64,000 bases of DNA from NCBI GenBank assembly GCA_017562135.1, contig QEYB01000625.1, positions 434,001 through 498,000 on the forward strand, given 5' to 3'. Shown here piece by piece: positions 1 to 12,700 of the stretch. The DNA is from Dipylidium caninum. Its lineage: Eukaryota > Platyhelminthes > Cestoda > Cyclophyllidea > Dipylidiidae. The notes under the pieces are model-generated. The model had not been told where the DNA came from. It ran no database searches and saw only the letters and a program-made list of their open reading frames with translations. How positions within the stretch are numbered: position 1 is the stretch's first letter; each line of letters starts with the position of its first letter. The position numbers and the translations under genes are program-made.

Positions 1-46
1 CGATCTACTCTCGAATCGCCATGTATTCTGGATGCACAAGCTGCCA
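1..46 (+). CDS. DOP1: Possible 3' end of a further upstream DOP1 exon
   Basis: Frame 1 is open from the window edge to a good donor (gtaaga) at 47. It ends in phase 1, which is the phase required by the exon starting at 2675. The encoded piece includes RSTLESPCILDAQ, which I cannot align convincingly to known DOP1. The support is only position, phase and donor quality. If wrong, the preceding exon lies left of the window or was missed in 47-2674. Confidence 0.3.
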
Positions 47-2674
47 GTAAGATTGCCAAACATTTGTGCTTTTTGATCGTATTGGCCTATTTATTGTATT
101 GTATTTTGCATCACATTGTTGCGCCATCAAGGATAGGGTAAAACGCCAGTTCGGAGGAAGCTTGCTTTTGATTTAATCATTGCAAGACTACCTTTGCAGT
201 GAAGTTCGAGCCGCAAAGGTCTGGAAATCCCAATCTAGTTGCATAAGTAAAAATAAACACCCTTCTACTCTGCGTCAACTCTTCGAAATTATAATCTCTT
301 TTTTATAAAAAGTCACTGCTTGCAATGTAATAATCAGGTTATGACCCATTTTGATTTAATTTTGAAATATCACGGTTTTTGCGTAGTATATCCATTAGAT
401 CATTATTCGGCGCAACTTTATTCTTTATTATGGATTTGATGTCACTCCTCTTAGAGATTGGAACTTTTTCCTTATATTTATGTATTATCAGTCGTATTTC
501 TAACGGATTTCGATTAAATGTAAGAGTGGAACGTCGGGTCCAACGGCATGGTGTCCGGTTTATAGTAAATTTAACGAATACAACTAATATAATAGTCAAA
601 TGCAAGGAATAAGTTTCAATCAGCTTTTCTTCTTTTGATTCCTTTTTGTTTACATTTTTTGTCCCAAACCCAATTGCTTTTCACAAGTTTTGACATACAA
701 TTTGAACTAACTTTACATGTATAAACAGCTTCCATTCCTCCCATCATTATTTCATTAAGCCTTGAAATTGGCATGCCTTCCTCTAAACTCCTGTTTTTTT
801 CTCCCTACGCAATTAAAAAATCATTTGTTTCGCCCTTTCTATGGGGTTCTTTTGAACTATAATATAGGAGGTGTTAGGCATTTCTATTCCCTTCTGACTA
901 GTTTTTTTCTTACCCTTCTACTCTTACACCCAAAATGGACTCGGCAACCTTCTTACCTTCAGAATTAGAATGACTCGTAAGGGAGTTTTCCTGTCGACCT
1001 GCCAACCGGTCACATTCTTACCTTCCTTTGATGCAGTTAGGCTGCACCTTCCTCGATTTCCTAAACGTTCACTGTTTTGCTACTTATTCTTAAGGCTATT
1101 AGTCTTGGTGATATTCTAGCGTGATCGGTTAATTCATCACATTAAGCGACTTCCCATTTATTAGCCAACTGCGATACCTACTTCCAACTCGAATACGAGT
1201 GATGAGATATTCAAAATTATTGTTGTGTTGTACGACTTAGTAGTATGTGGTGGTATTTGATGGTCGAAATGTAGACCGAATTTCAATTTTCATTTAATTG
1301 ACATAAACACGGACTCTACACAGGCCTGAGGTGCGCCAGTATGTAGCCATAAATTCACTTCACTGGGACGACTAAAAAGCGCGATTTGTGAACTTGTGGA
1401 ATCACATTTTTTAGAGGCAATTCATTGGTCATTTATGAGGGTTGGGCCAAGGCATTCACATTGGAAATGTCAATCTAGAATATAGTATAATAAGTGGCAG
1501 TTTACTGTACAAACCTTTCTCATTTAATTGTAGGCTTTTTCAGTCTTATACGCTTATTATCGTGATATGTGGCGGGATGAAGAACAGGTGGAGCGACATT
1601 TAAATTGTTTAATTGTGTTCAAACACTATTATTACAGAATGCAGTCCTATGCATCAGCTGCCTCTCGTGATTTCGTCCGAGTTTCTTCAGTCTTTTTGTA
1701 AAACTATTAATGAACGGAGAAGGTGGTAGCTAAGACGTTAAAAAAAAACACTTCTTTTAAACCAACACTGTGCATTTACATCGTGTCAATTTTCTTCTGG
1801 GCTCCTTTTTGGGCATTAGTTAGGGGTCAGTAAATGCTTCCATCTATGATGTGCATTCTACACATTTCATTGAAATTCATTTTCCCGTCTTTCTCGCTGA
1901 ACAACAAGTTTATGAAATGGAATTTTATATTAATCCTTCGTACATATCTGTAGTTTGGTTTAAAGGGTCCGTAGTCTATTACGCTTTCCTAAATCCCACT
2001 TTGAAGTGTTCAGCCTGACCTTCAGGCTATCTACTGTCTTCTATCTAGTAGTTGTCCAATCACTGGTATCCCCGGGGGTTTATTTGATAATAGCCTTGTT
2101 ACCGTGGTAATTCTCTTCGTGAGGGATGCAGAAGGTCACTAGCTAGTTGTTATTTGTGCTGTTATTAAAGTAGTAGCTGATTTTTCCCCAGAGATGAAAA
2201 AGGCAGGTGCCCGACAGTGTTTGTGCGGATGAAGTCTGCAAGGATTGAAAGGTTAATTTTCGGTAGGTAAATAGCTAAGCAGTGGGCTATCGTCTTCATT
2301 CATCTGGATAAAGTTGATCAAAATCGACTCGGGACGCTGGATGTAGAGGCAAATGGTCTTCGCTTTTTAGCATTGCGCTCTTGTTAAACTAATAGCTTAA
2401 AGGCGGATGGCGAGGGCGGCCAATCAGGATTTCGAAATGTTGAATATTTCAACAGTCACTACAGGTATATCCCTCCTACAATCTCATATCATCGCGTTGG
2501 TAATCTGAGTCCCTTTTTGTTATGATCTGGAACTGGAAACCTTTTAATATTGTGCCGACATTGTCTATATTTTCGGAAGGAGGTGGTGATTCGATGGATA
2601 CGTCCGTATTTTTGCAATTTATCAACTGAAATATTAATGATAAATGGTCTCGGTGTTTATCTTTCACCCTTAAG
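47..2674 (+). other. DOP1: Probable DOP1 intron, no gene seen
   Basis: A+T-rich sequence with only short open frames lacking domain-like features. The 3' border before 2675 is a pyrimidine-rich tract ending in ttaag. I looked for the missing DOP1 N-terminal segments here, such as the expected W-L-L-G-like stretch, and did not find them. No RNA gene or mobile element was recognised. Confidence 0.5.
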
Positions 2675-5600
2675 ACCGCAACGTCTGCTTTCGACCTTTT
2701 CGCGTGATGGGAGGCTTACTGAATCGGTCAGAGATAGGTTCCCTCCTGGTGGAGCACGTTTTGGCGGACTTCATCTTCTTCACTCTTCATATGTGCCATC
2801 TACTCCAGTGCGGCGGTAGTAGCGAGGGAGGTGACAAGAGCCTGCAGTCTTGCGTTTACTCTTCCGAATCTTCGTCACTGTCAGAGCAACACGTCAAAGA
2901 CAATAACCTTCCCCAACAGACGCTTGAGATGCTAGCGCAATACGATGCATGTGAGTCGCCCCTAATGCCCCCTTACTATTCATCGAAATACAAGTTGTTT
3001 CCATTAGTTATATAGTCACAAAGTGTAAAACCTTATGTTATCTTCCTTTGTAATTACTTTACTAGATCAGGTTCCTGTAATGATTTACGTAATATAGGGC
3101 GGTCACCCCCAGGTCACAAATATTCCTCACTGATAGACGTAAACACGAGAATTTTGTTTACTAGGAGCTTGTACAGCTACCTTTTTTGATTAAATCAAGA
3201 ATCAGCGGAGGAGGAGAAAATGAGATGAAGTCTAACCTTTATGCCTTTATCCACCTCAGTGGAAATGAAATATGAACTTGGAGTGAAAGGCATGAAAGCA
3301 GGAATTCCCTGAACTCAGGTTATAACCCTAGCCTTCGACATTTCTGATAAATCTAAATTTAAGGAGGTACGCTTAAAATTCTTTCAATGTAAGTCTATTT
3401 TCAGTTCAGTTCTTGGTGCATAGGTTTTCGGTCACTGTCTTCACGTCTACAACTTGAGAAGGAGTTTCTGTATTGTGTACCATTGTTGCTATGAGTAGAC
3501 GCATGTACATTTACGAAAATTCATTAATCTTCAGTTTGAAATGCTTTTTTTGGTTCCCATTACAGCGGCAACCGATTCATTTCTACCGACAGCTTAACAA
3601 AAGATGCTCACATTCATTTACATAAGCTATAATTGATTTGACAGACCTTGTGCCTGCCTACCCGTCAGCTGGTCATCTATGATGTGAACTACCATGGCGA
3701 ATTTTCTCTTTTTTTCGTGTAAACAATTTATAAAAGTAGCTGGATGCCCTGGCTAATAAGGTTTTGGGGTTTCACTTCAATTTATTTAGGGTAGGGAATC
3801 ATCTGTGTGACTTTTTTGGTTGATTCTAACATAATTTCCTCAAATTTATACATCGCGGGATCCATTCATAGGCTAGGTTCGAACGGTTCCTGGGTTTATT
3901 GCCTTCCCCAACATCCTCTGCCTTCCCTTTCAATTTTATCACCCTCCCATTTTTGTTTCCACTGATAAGCTGCTTACTTGAGTTGAACCTTCAAAGTCGG
4001 TGCACATTTTTTATCGCAATTACCCTTTTCACTTTTGAGCAGGAAGTAACCGTTTTTGTTCTACTGCCTCAAACTCGGCCAATGTGCTGTGGAGAAGATA
4101 TGCTAAAAAAATTAAATCCAGATAAAGTCGGTGGTACGCCATATTCACATAACTTCTTCTTTGATTTCCCAGATATTGTGAATGATAGAAGTCGGAACGG
4201 AGGGCTTCCCAGTGAAAATGGTCATACACCGTTTCGCATCTCTTCCAATCCCAGTTGGCTTTTGCGGCAGCCTAGCGACGTTGGAGCGAAACATACATCG
4301 AAGGCTCCTAACGCAACTCGCATCTCCACAGAGGACGAATTCATGCGTGAAGCAGAACTCTTTTTTTCTAACCTCGAATCGGATTTTTTATGGCCTTTTC
4401 TCTTAAACCACTTTTTCATCTCCTCAACGGAACTGCGTAGAGGGTGGCTGTCGGCAGTACGCTTTTTAGTAGAACATCTCCCAATTGACACTTATCCAGA
4501 TGTTCGCTCGTGCCATCTACCTCGTATGGTCTCTGGTCTGGCCTCGGCTCTGTGCGATCGGATTGAGTATCTTACTTTGGAAGAGATTTCTGAGTACATC
4601 GACTTGCTGCGCTTGCTGATCACGCATATTCAGGAGGTAAGGTTTTCTTTCTTTGCGTAGAAGATGGTGTGTAGTCCTCCGGCTTGGTTTACCCCTAAAT
4701 TATAAATCAGGGCACTGTGTGTATTGAGATAATGATGCCATGTACTTACAGTTGGTAAGATGGGCTTAACTCACAGATAGGTAGGTCCTAATCAAGCCAC
4801 ATCCTCCGGGATAAGAAACTCTATGGGGGATATGAACGCATGCGTTCATTAACGTATTCCGGTGTAAGAAGTGTTTAAAAGTGGACAATGGACAATTGAG
4901 TAGTAGACTCGAATCCATAAAATGCTTCATGCTTTGAATTCAACAATGACCCAGGCACTTCAATATTTGTAGTGTTCTGGTCTGTTCTCATAATGATGCT
5001 GCACATGTCTAAAAGCACTCATTTCTGTCGTGGCATTTTCGCTACACATAAAAAATTATGGTAAAGCTTAATACCACAGTTATTTTCTTCCCATCAGCAC
5101 ATGGTGACAATGCTGGATCAATCACTGGCCGAAGTGTCACGTCCGACAACCGGAGCCTCACGCATCTCGGATGGTTGTGCGCAGCGAAATAAAGAAGTTT
5201 GCCTGATTGCAACCGTGGTTGGGGATATCCGGCATCTTCTTGCATCTTTTTTCAAGCGTTTCTTGTGCTCATCCTCATCGAAAATAGTGAGTTAATCCTG
5301 TCTTGCATGTGAAGTCACCGTTTCGGTATCTAATTTGTAAAACTAATTCTAGGTGGACAATTGTTTGCATATCCTACGCGAGGCTGACAAAAATTTGAAC
5401 GAATTGGACCAAGACTTCCGCGAATTTTTGAGTCCCAAGTTGAAGGAAGTGGAAAAAAGTGCTGTTGGAGATCTGCTGGGTCAGCTTTGCCGTCTCGTTG
5501 TTGATATGTGCAACGTGCCTCTTGTTCAACCCTCTAAAGACTCTTCTTCAACTGAAGAGTTTGACTTTAACCGCCTCTTCGATAGCGGTGGTGGCACACA

Positions 5601-6708
5601 TAATGAATTAGGTGAGTTAGTCTTTAAATCGCCGTCCAATTATGCCTTCTGTCTATCTATTCATCTCCTTTCCTGCCCTGAAGACTTCCCAGAGTGGGTG
5701 GCCTGTCTTGTCGCAGGCGCGTCACTATGCGCTGACTTTGACATCAAGACAATTTGCCTCCACACCATATTGGATTTGATCGAGGCCTCCAGTTCTATCC
5801 ACGGATGGCCTTCCAACGATGATGCCTACCACCCTAATCTACAAAAGCCCTTGGGTAGTAGCGGACTCCTTTTGCCTGTCCTGGCTGCAGAGGTTCTGAG
5901 TACTCTCGCCTCTACTTTAGATTTCTTCACGGTAAGAATCGGATACTTCGGAAATTGAGGCTTTAACACACTTCTTTACTTCACGCATGAGTGCACTTGC
6001 TTTCGCATCCGCAATGTTGCCCATCATGGGTCTTCTTAGTGAGCAATCAGAAGCCATCACTGCTCATGTTATTTGCTAATCCGCCCATTTTGTGTTACGA
6101 AAAGGTGATTGGGTTGAGTTGTGTTGGACTGACATACCAGTCGTTAATAGGAAAGACTAGTGGTAACATTTCTACTAATCTAAATCAACAAAATTAAGGG
6201 TTAAAGTTGGACTTTAAAAGGTCTTTCAGAGCAGTTATTGTGGTATTAACCTCTTAATACATTTACAGGTTGCTGGAGTTTCACTGTGGTATTTCCTGAG
6301 TGATACCACCTATGCCGAGGACGTGGCCGCCCTTATGATTCGCGTATTGACTGTAGCCCCGACCAACATAGTCTGTCCCACGGAAGAAATAATAGAGAAC
6401 TTCATTATACGACAGTTGATTTCTGCGGACCCTTTACTTCGTCTTACAGCACATGTAAGTATCATCAACGCTTAAGTCATATACCTTCCTTGCATTATTC
6501 TTCCCTCATTTCATATGCAGCGTAGATTTGTTCTGCTCTGGCAATTTCTTCGCCGGTCTTCCCCCTCCGACATGGAAGCAAGGCCAACAGTGAGGTCTAC
6601 AGTAGATTCAATGGGTTTGGGAACATGTATTTCTGGCTGGCGTAGAACGGCAATGGGCTTGCCTCCAATTACCAATGAAAATTCTTCACATGTTGCCAAT
6701 TTTAATCG
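2675..6708 (+). CDS. DOP1: DOP1 exons 1-7: end of Dopey N-domain and following helical repeats
   Basis: Exon 1 holds FRPFRV and LLNRSEIGSLLVEHVLADF, matching the K-P-F-R-I and LLDKPELG region at the end of the Dopey N-terminal domain. Exon 2 carries the ELFFSNLESDFLW stretch and a helix-rich segment. Exons 3-5 continue the helical repeats, exon 6 has VSLWYFL and LRLTAH, and exon 7 has FVLLWQFLRR, matching the A-x-F-A-V-L-W-H-L block of DOP1. Exon 4 ends at 5611 with gtgagt and exon 5 resumes at 5684; the 72-nt piece between them has no stop, so it could also be read through. All phases fit (1, 0, 0, 1, 0, 0, 2). Confidence 0.87.
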
Positions 6709-9700
6709 GTAAGAGTGCGGTACACATTTGAGTATCAAGTTGCCTGTTTCTCATGACTTTTGGTTGCTTCTTATTACTACCTTATTGCTGACAATAGTAT
6801 CACTCTTCCTTCTGTTAAGCGTCCCCCAGGCTCCCTCCGGCTTTTTAAACCTGCCATTCATTACACCATTTCACTGAAAGTTTAAGGAGGGTTAGCCTTA
6901 CACCATTTATTTTAGGCTCGTCTGAAAACCTTTTTGCACTGAATTCCACTAATTTTCATCATTTCGATATGAAACGGGACTAGAATGTGGCGATTTATTT
7001 GGTCTCAGAAGTTTTCCTCTCAAGTTAACATACTGTAACGAATTGTAGGATAGCCGTAGTGTATTGCTGTAAGCGCTCTTCAATATTCTCTCGAGCGAAT
7101 GCCTTACAATCGTTTACGTGGTATTTGAAAGCCCAAGTCTTAAACATGAAAACGATTGGAAAATATTGTGAAGTGTCTTCTACCACAGACGCTTTATTTT
7201 TTTGTTATTCTATTCCGGTGTAAACAATGAAATGTTAAATAAACTGATAGAGCCATCAAACAGTTGCCATAGCCAACTGCGGAAGACTGAAGAAATTCTG
7301 TGCAACAAAGGAAGGCTCAACTTCACTTTGGTCTTGCAAAAATTCAAAAAAAACCTCACGTCTTTTACACACAATCTTCTTAAATTCCTTTTTATCATCT
7401 TGTCTATTAGATGCCTTCTCATCTTGTTGGACAGCCTCGATGATACTGAGACTACTGGCGGTGGAGACGGTAGTGGTAGATGGTCACTATTCCGTGACTC
7501 CCTTGCCCTCACATCTCCCACCGCAATAGCCAAGGCGTCGAAAGTTACGAGCGTTGTAGAAGCAAAAGTCCAATTAGAAATACGACAGGTGACGTGTACT
7601 TGGCTCTCATCCGCCCTGTGCAGCGGACAGGTGAGTCGAATGGTGTCTCCGCTCTTCGCCATTCTTCTCCACCCCTCCACGGCACGCGCCAGCCTTCTGT
7701 CCATTCGCCACCGCAGACGCCTCATTCGGCGCATCCAGCGCAGACGGAATCGGCGACAGCAGCATGCTAAGGTTAAAGGCAAGTTGAAATAATTCGATAG
7801 TTGTCGAGGGGCAAAACTTGGTCTTAAGTCTGTTTCTTCGCATTGTCGAATATTTTAATTCTTGATGTTATATTAACGTAATATTGCTAAAATAGACTTT
7901 CCAGGTCGAAATAAAAACTATTGGTCTAGCAGCTTAATGCTCTCCATTCACACTTTTTGTCAGTGGGCTTGGAATGAAGAGTGCGCTGCATTTTGGGATT
8001 TATGATTACAAACAACTTTTTTTGCTTATAGTCCTCTCCCTGAAACATTTTAACTGACTTAAACCAGCTTTTAACTCCGAAGTACTTTTTTTATTTTATA
8101 ATTACGCCTGAGCAGTTGATGACGCAAATGGTCTTAGAGCCATTAGAATGTGAAGTTAACTGGATTGTCAATCAATGGGAGCACTTTTTCATTAAGAAAC
8201 CAACCTATAAAATTATTTCGTATATAAACTTTAGGCAGCTGCAAGGGCTCTGATTGTGACGTTGAGAAGAGTGAGGGAGACTCCGAAGAGGACGATGACG
8301 AGATCTACAACAATTCGGAATGCGACGAAGGCTACGATGATGAAGAGGAATACGATCGAAATATCTGTGCTCTGTCAGGAGGCTCACCGTCGGGCGAATT
8401 ACACTTCTACCTTTCTTCGCCCACTGCTGAGGTCTTCCACTCTCCTTTGCCACAAAATTAACTCTCTTAATTACTTTATATATGGAAGAGGAAGGCTTCC
8501 TCAAACGGTTCACCTTTTTGTGCTGCTCTGTCACGAATTTAAGGGTTGCATTGCCACATTGACCAGTTCAAAAAGGTAACGCTTAAAATCAAAACGAAAT
8601 GCGCTTTTAACCTCATTCTCCGTGGACTGCGATTTGGCAAAACTCTACTGTAACCGGATAATTAACAAATAACATGTTCGCGGAAGGTACACATTCTGAT
8701 ATCTACACGGAGTCACATGTTTCGTATGCATAGAACATGTGTTTGACTTCATTTTTCTGCCTTACTAATCCTAACTCCTCTATTTCAGACGTCGACGTTC
8801 AAAGGCAAACCAAAATTTATGAAAGGCAATCTGATGAAGCGTAAGAAGCAGAAAGAGGCTGCCAATGGAGACGTCTTCGATGAAGCATACCGTCCCGTGG
8901 ATGTAATGACAACTTTCCAAAATCCTAGCCGTGATACCGATACTCGAAGTAATGACCCGCAGCGCACATCAATCAACCGAGCTCGACGTGATGTAATTCA
9001 GGGTACGTCGAATGATATCTAAGGCTTGTCAAATCTCTCCCTTAAAAATGCCGCCGCAAAACTTTTGTTTTGGTGTCAATGAACTCATACTTTAACATTT
9101 TTTAAAGGATATTTCAAATTGTGGAAAAGTTGTGTCATGCGATATCGTTAATCCTTGGCTTGGCCTTGTCGAAATGAACTGTCAGTGGCATTTTTGCATA
9201 GTTAAGTGGATATACCGCCCCACTGGTAAAGTGCTCTTTCCTATGTATGGTACATCTCCTTACGAGAATCTAGTAACATTACACAAGGCAGAATCATTTC
9301 AAAAAAAACCGTTTGCTATGTGAAAATGTCGTGCTCAGTTTTTCATTCCGGACTCTTGCGTGGTGTTCTTATAAAAATCCCATTCCAACTCTCCTAAACT
9401 TTAGGATGGAGGCTTACCGAGTTCTAGTGTTTTCCGTGAGTTAGACAAGTTGTGTAGGCGTTGCTTTTGCGATTATATATGTTTGCATGCCTCGCCAACG
9501 GAAACTCATACACATAGTAAGAAGAGAATGACGAAAATTTTTTGCAATGGTTGGAGTCTAGTGTTTTTTAATAAAGCGACACGAAATCTGTGCCTGCAGA
9601 AGTGTCATGAGAAGCTGATGACACTCCATTTGGTGCGAGTTTCTCCCTTGTAGCAGCGTGTTGGAACAAAGTATTCTAAATTTTGATGGTGAATTTCAAC

Positions 9701-12700
9701 AACTACGAGTCCATAACTGTTGTGTACTTTAATTTCAAACCAATTCTTCTACTGTATCACGGTCTGATACTTTTATGAATAAGATCCAAATCCTTTGTTG
9801 CAACGATGTACTATTCTTGGCGAGATAATCTGTCCTCTCTAGAGGAATTGGGGTACTTTACACTTATCAAATAATAACTTTCACGGTTTATAAGCTAGCT
9901 TAATCGGTCCCTCGAATCAAGTTAGAAATTTTTTATATGGGTAAACTTAAACTTCAGTGTTAATCCCAGCTTAATTCAAAGTCAAGTGCTTTTAAATGTT
10001 TTATTATTGCCGTTCATTACTCCAAAAGTTTTTGCTTCTTGACACGGCATTGAAAGTTTTGATGCTCATCTACTGGTTATAAGATGTTATTTTTGATGGT
10101 TTTCCTCAATCGTTAGCGGAGGATTCAACCATCACCCCTTGTTAGGTGGTGGGATTTTAACTGAATGTCGTTAGGACGAGTGGTTGGTCTCATATATAAA
10201 ATGGGAAAAAAATCCGAGTCAATTACACTCTTTTCTGACTTTGCTATGAGTGAAAACTGGCCGCCGGTGCCCACGAATTTAACTTCTCCTTACACTTCAC
10301 CCTCTAGGTTTACGCTTTTCTTTGGACTCATTTCACTCCCGAGGGTTATTACTGGCTTTATGTCTGTCGAGCCTCGGTGTGAGTGCCTGAAATTCGACAA
10401 ATTTAACCATTAAATAGTAGGGCGTAATTGGCAGGCGAGGTTTACCCTTGCAGTCGTTTTTTCGCGGTAATATTCCACTTTTCAACCGAAGTGGGAAGGG
10501 CTTCTAATCCAACCTTTTTGGGGCGTGGTCTATCACATTAACTATAACATCTTCATGGTAAGCTCGAATGAGGTCTTTAATTTTGTGTGGGCTTAACTTC
10601 CCGGTTACGCCCTACCGGGCAAATAATTGGTCAACAATTATGCAAGAGTACACTACCCACTTTAATCTATTAGGTCAACTCATAATGCAGCCAGGTAAGT
10701 ATTAAATTCCCCTTATTACAGTTGGCAGGCTTCTTCGGAAGTAATCACACTGCCAAATAGTTTACTAGCGTTGGAGAAGATCACACTGACACTGTGCAAC
10801 TCGTTCTTTTGCATCTCGATTACACGATTTATGCGTATGTTTGACTTCTATTTAACTAGCCAAGAACCGTTGCAATGGTAAGTTCTACACGACTTTCGTT
10901 TTCGTCATCTCATCTATACACGCACACATGCTACTTGTTAATTAATAGTAGCAGGATGCTTGCTCGTCGTAATGCTTTTGCCTTTGACTCTGGTCGTTTC
11001 CCTTTTTATCGTTATGTGGATCTGTTGTTTATTGCTCAAATTTAACTATGATTTTTAGCACTTCTGTCTCAGTTGCTGGCACCCAGCGCAGAGACAGATA
11101 AAGTGTTGGAGGAACCAGCCAATCTCTCACCCTTCGACAAAATTGGTATGTTCAGCTCTTTTCACTAAAACAACACGAGCGAACAAATAAAACTTTTTAA
11201 GAGTAATAATACATTCCTCATTATTGAAATGACCATCCCGACAAAAATGAAAAGAGCTCATTTTCAGATCAAGAGCAACTTTCACCATTTTTGATTCGGT
11301 GGTTGTGTACTTATAACACCTCGTTTGATATACACTGTAACACCTTCTAACACAAATTACTTATTCGTGATGCCAGGGACGATCATAGAGATTTCATTTG
11401 CGTTTTACCCGCAAATCTACCAAATTTTATTAGGGTATAACTGTTCCTCGCAGTTTATTGGGTGCCCCTTGCATTTTACGATTCTATTTTTTAATGTACA
11501 AACTGAAGGAGACCGAAACTACGTATGGGTTCATTGACTTTCTGGGAACAAAAATTTTTGCTTCAGAAAACGTTAATACTGCGAATTTTAGCATGCCTCA
11601 TTTTACCGTTTTAAGGGCGTGAAAGATCACAAATGATGAAGACGGGATTGGAACCGATTTTTATTAAATCCCATAAAAACTGTCAACGGTTAAGCTGACA
11701 TTGTCATTTCCATCCATTATTAAGTCGGCAAGTTGGAAAGTGCTGCTTTGCAGTTTTTATTCTGAAATGCGATCACAACCTGACCAGTTACAAGTAATTT
11801 TTTCGGGTAATTAATTACTTACGACGTTTATTTTTACTTCCATTTTCATTGCATCCGCCCTCGAAATGGTCTTGATAAGACGGATGTTTACCTCTGAGTG
11901 CTCAGTTTTATGTGCTTAATTTACATTCTTTCCTCGTTTTTTCCCTTAAAATTTTCTGGCTATACTTTCAACATTTGCCTACTTTGTTCGTTGGCTTGTA
12001 CAGTCACTACTCATGAGAAGTAACCGGAAAATTGTTCGCGATAAGGTGGAGAAACCGATGTCAACGTAATTCAATGACAACCCTGGAAGTTTACCAATAT
12101 TTGTAGTGTCAAACTTAAATTGTGGTGATGGTTAAAGAGTTTGAAAGGCGAAAAGCGAAAGATTTCCATATTTTTATGTAACCTTTTTTAAATGAATGAA
12201 ATCCTTGTAATTCTTTTCCTTTGAGTTGAGAGGCTATTAGTTGCACAAAACTTTCCCTTACCAGTTGCTTCTCCGGTGAAAGTGCTACCTGTCCACGAAC
12301 ATCTTCTCGTATCTTTGCACAAGTATGACTTCAATCAGGTGAGTTCCCCCAGAATGGGAAAGAGATTTTCTGTAAACCGTGGAGTTTTTTTTATTTAACA
12401 GAAGAGTTCAAATGGACAAATTTACCAGATCATAGGTTAACACATCCAAATCACTTACGCTTTTTTCAACTAGGCGGTATTTGTTTCACCTGCTCAAGTG
12501 CTATTTTCATCTCTTTTCTTATGCCCCAACGACTTTCTGCGCCGACTGTCACCATCGAAATAGGGAGGAATAATGTGTACTTCAACGAACGCTGTGTTTC
12601 TTTTTATTTCCATTTTATTTGAGCCCATTTCCTTCATATGAGGGGAAATTTTAATAACCCTTAGCCATGCGCCCTGTGTTCCTTCCGACTTTTTTGTAAG

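Noticed and set aside
7210..7782. 190-codon open frame on the minus strand
   Set aside because: It lies antisense to DOP1 exon 8, whose sense frame is supported by homology and splice phase. Its Arg/Leu-rich composition is what antisense of that exon would give.
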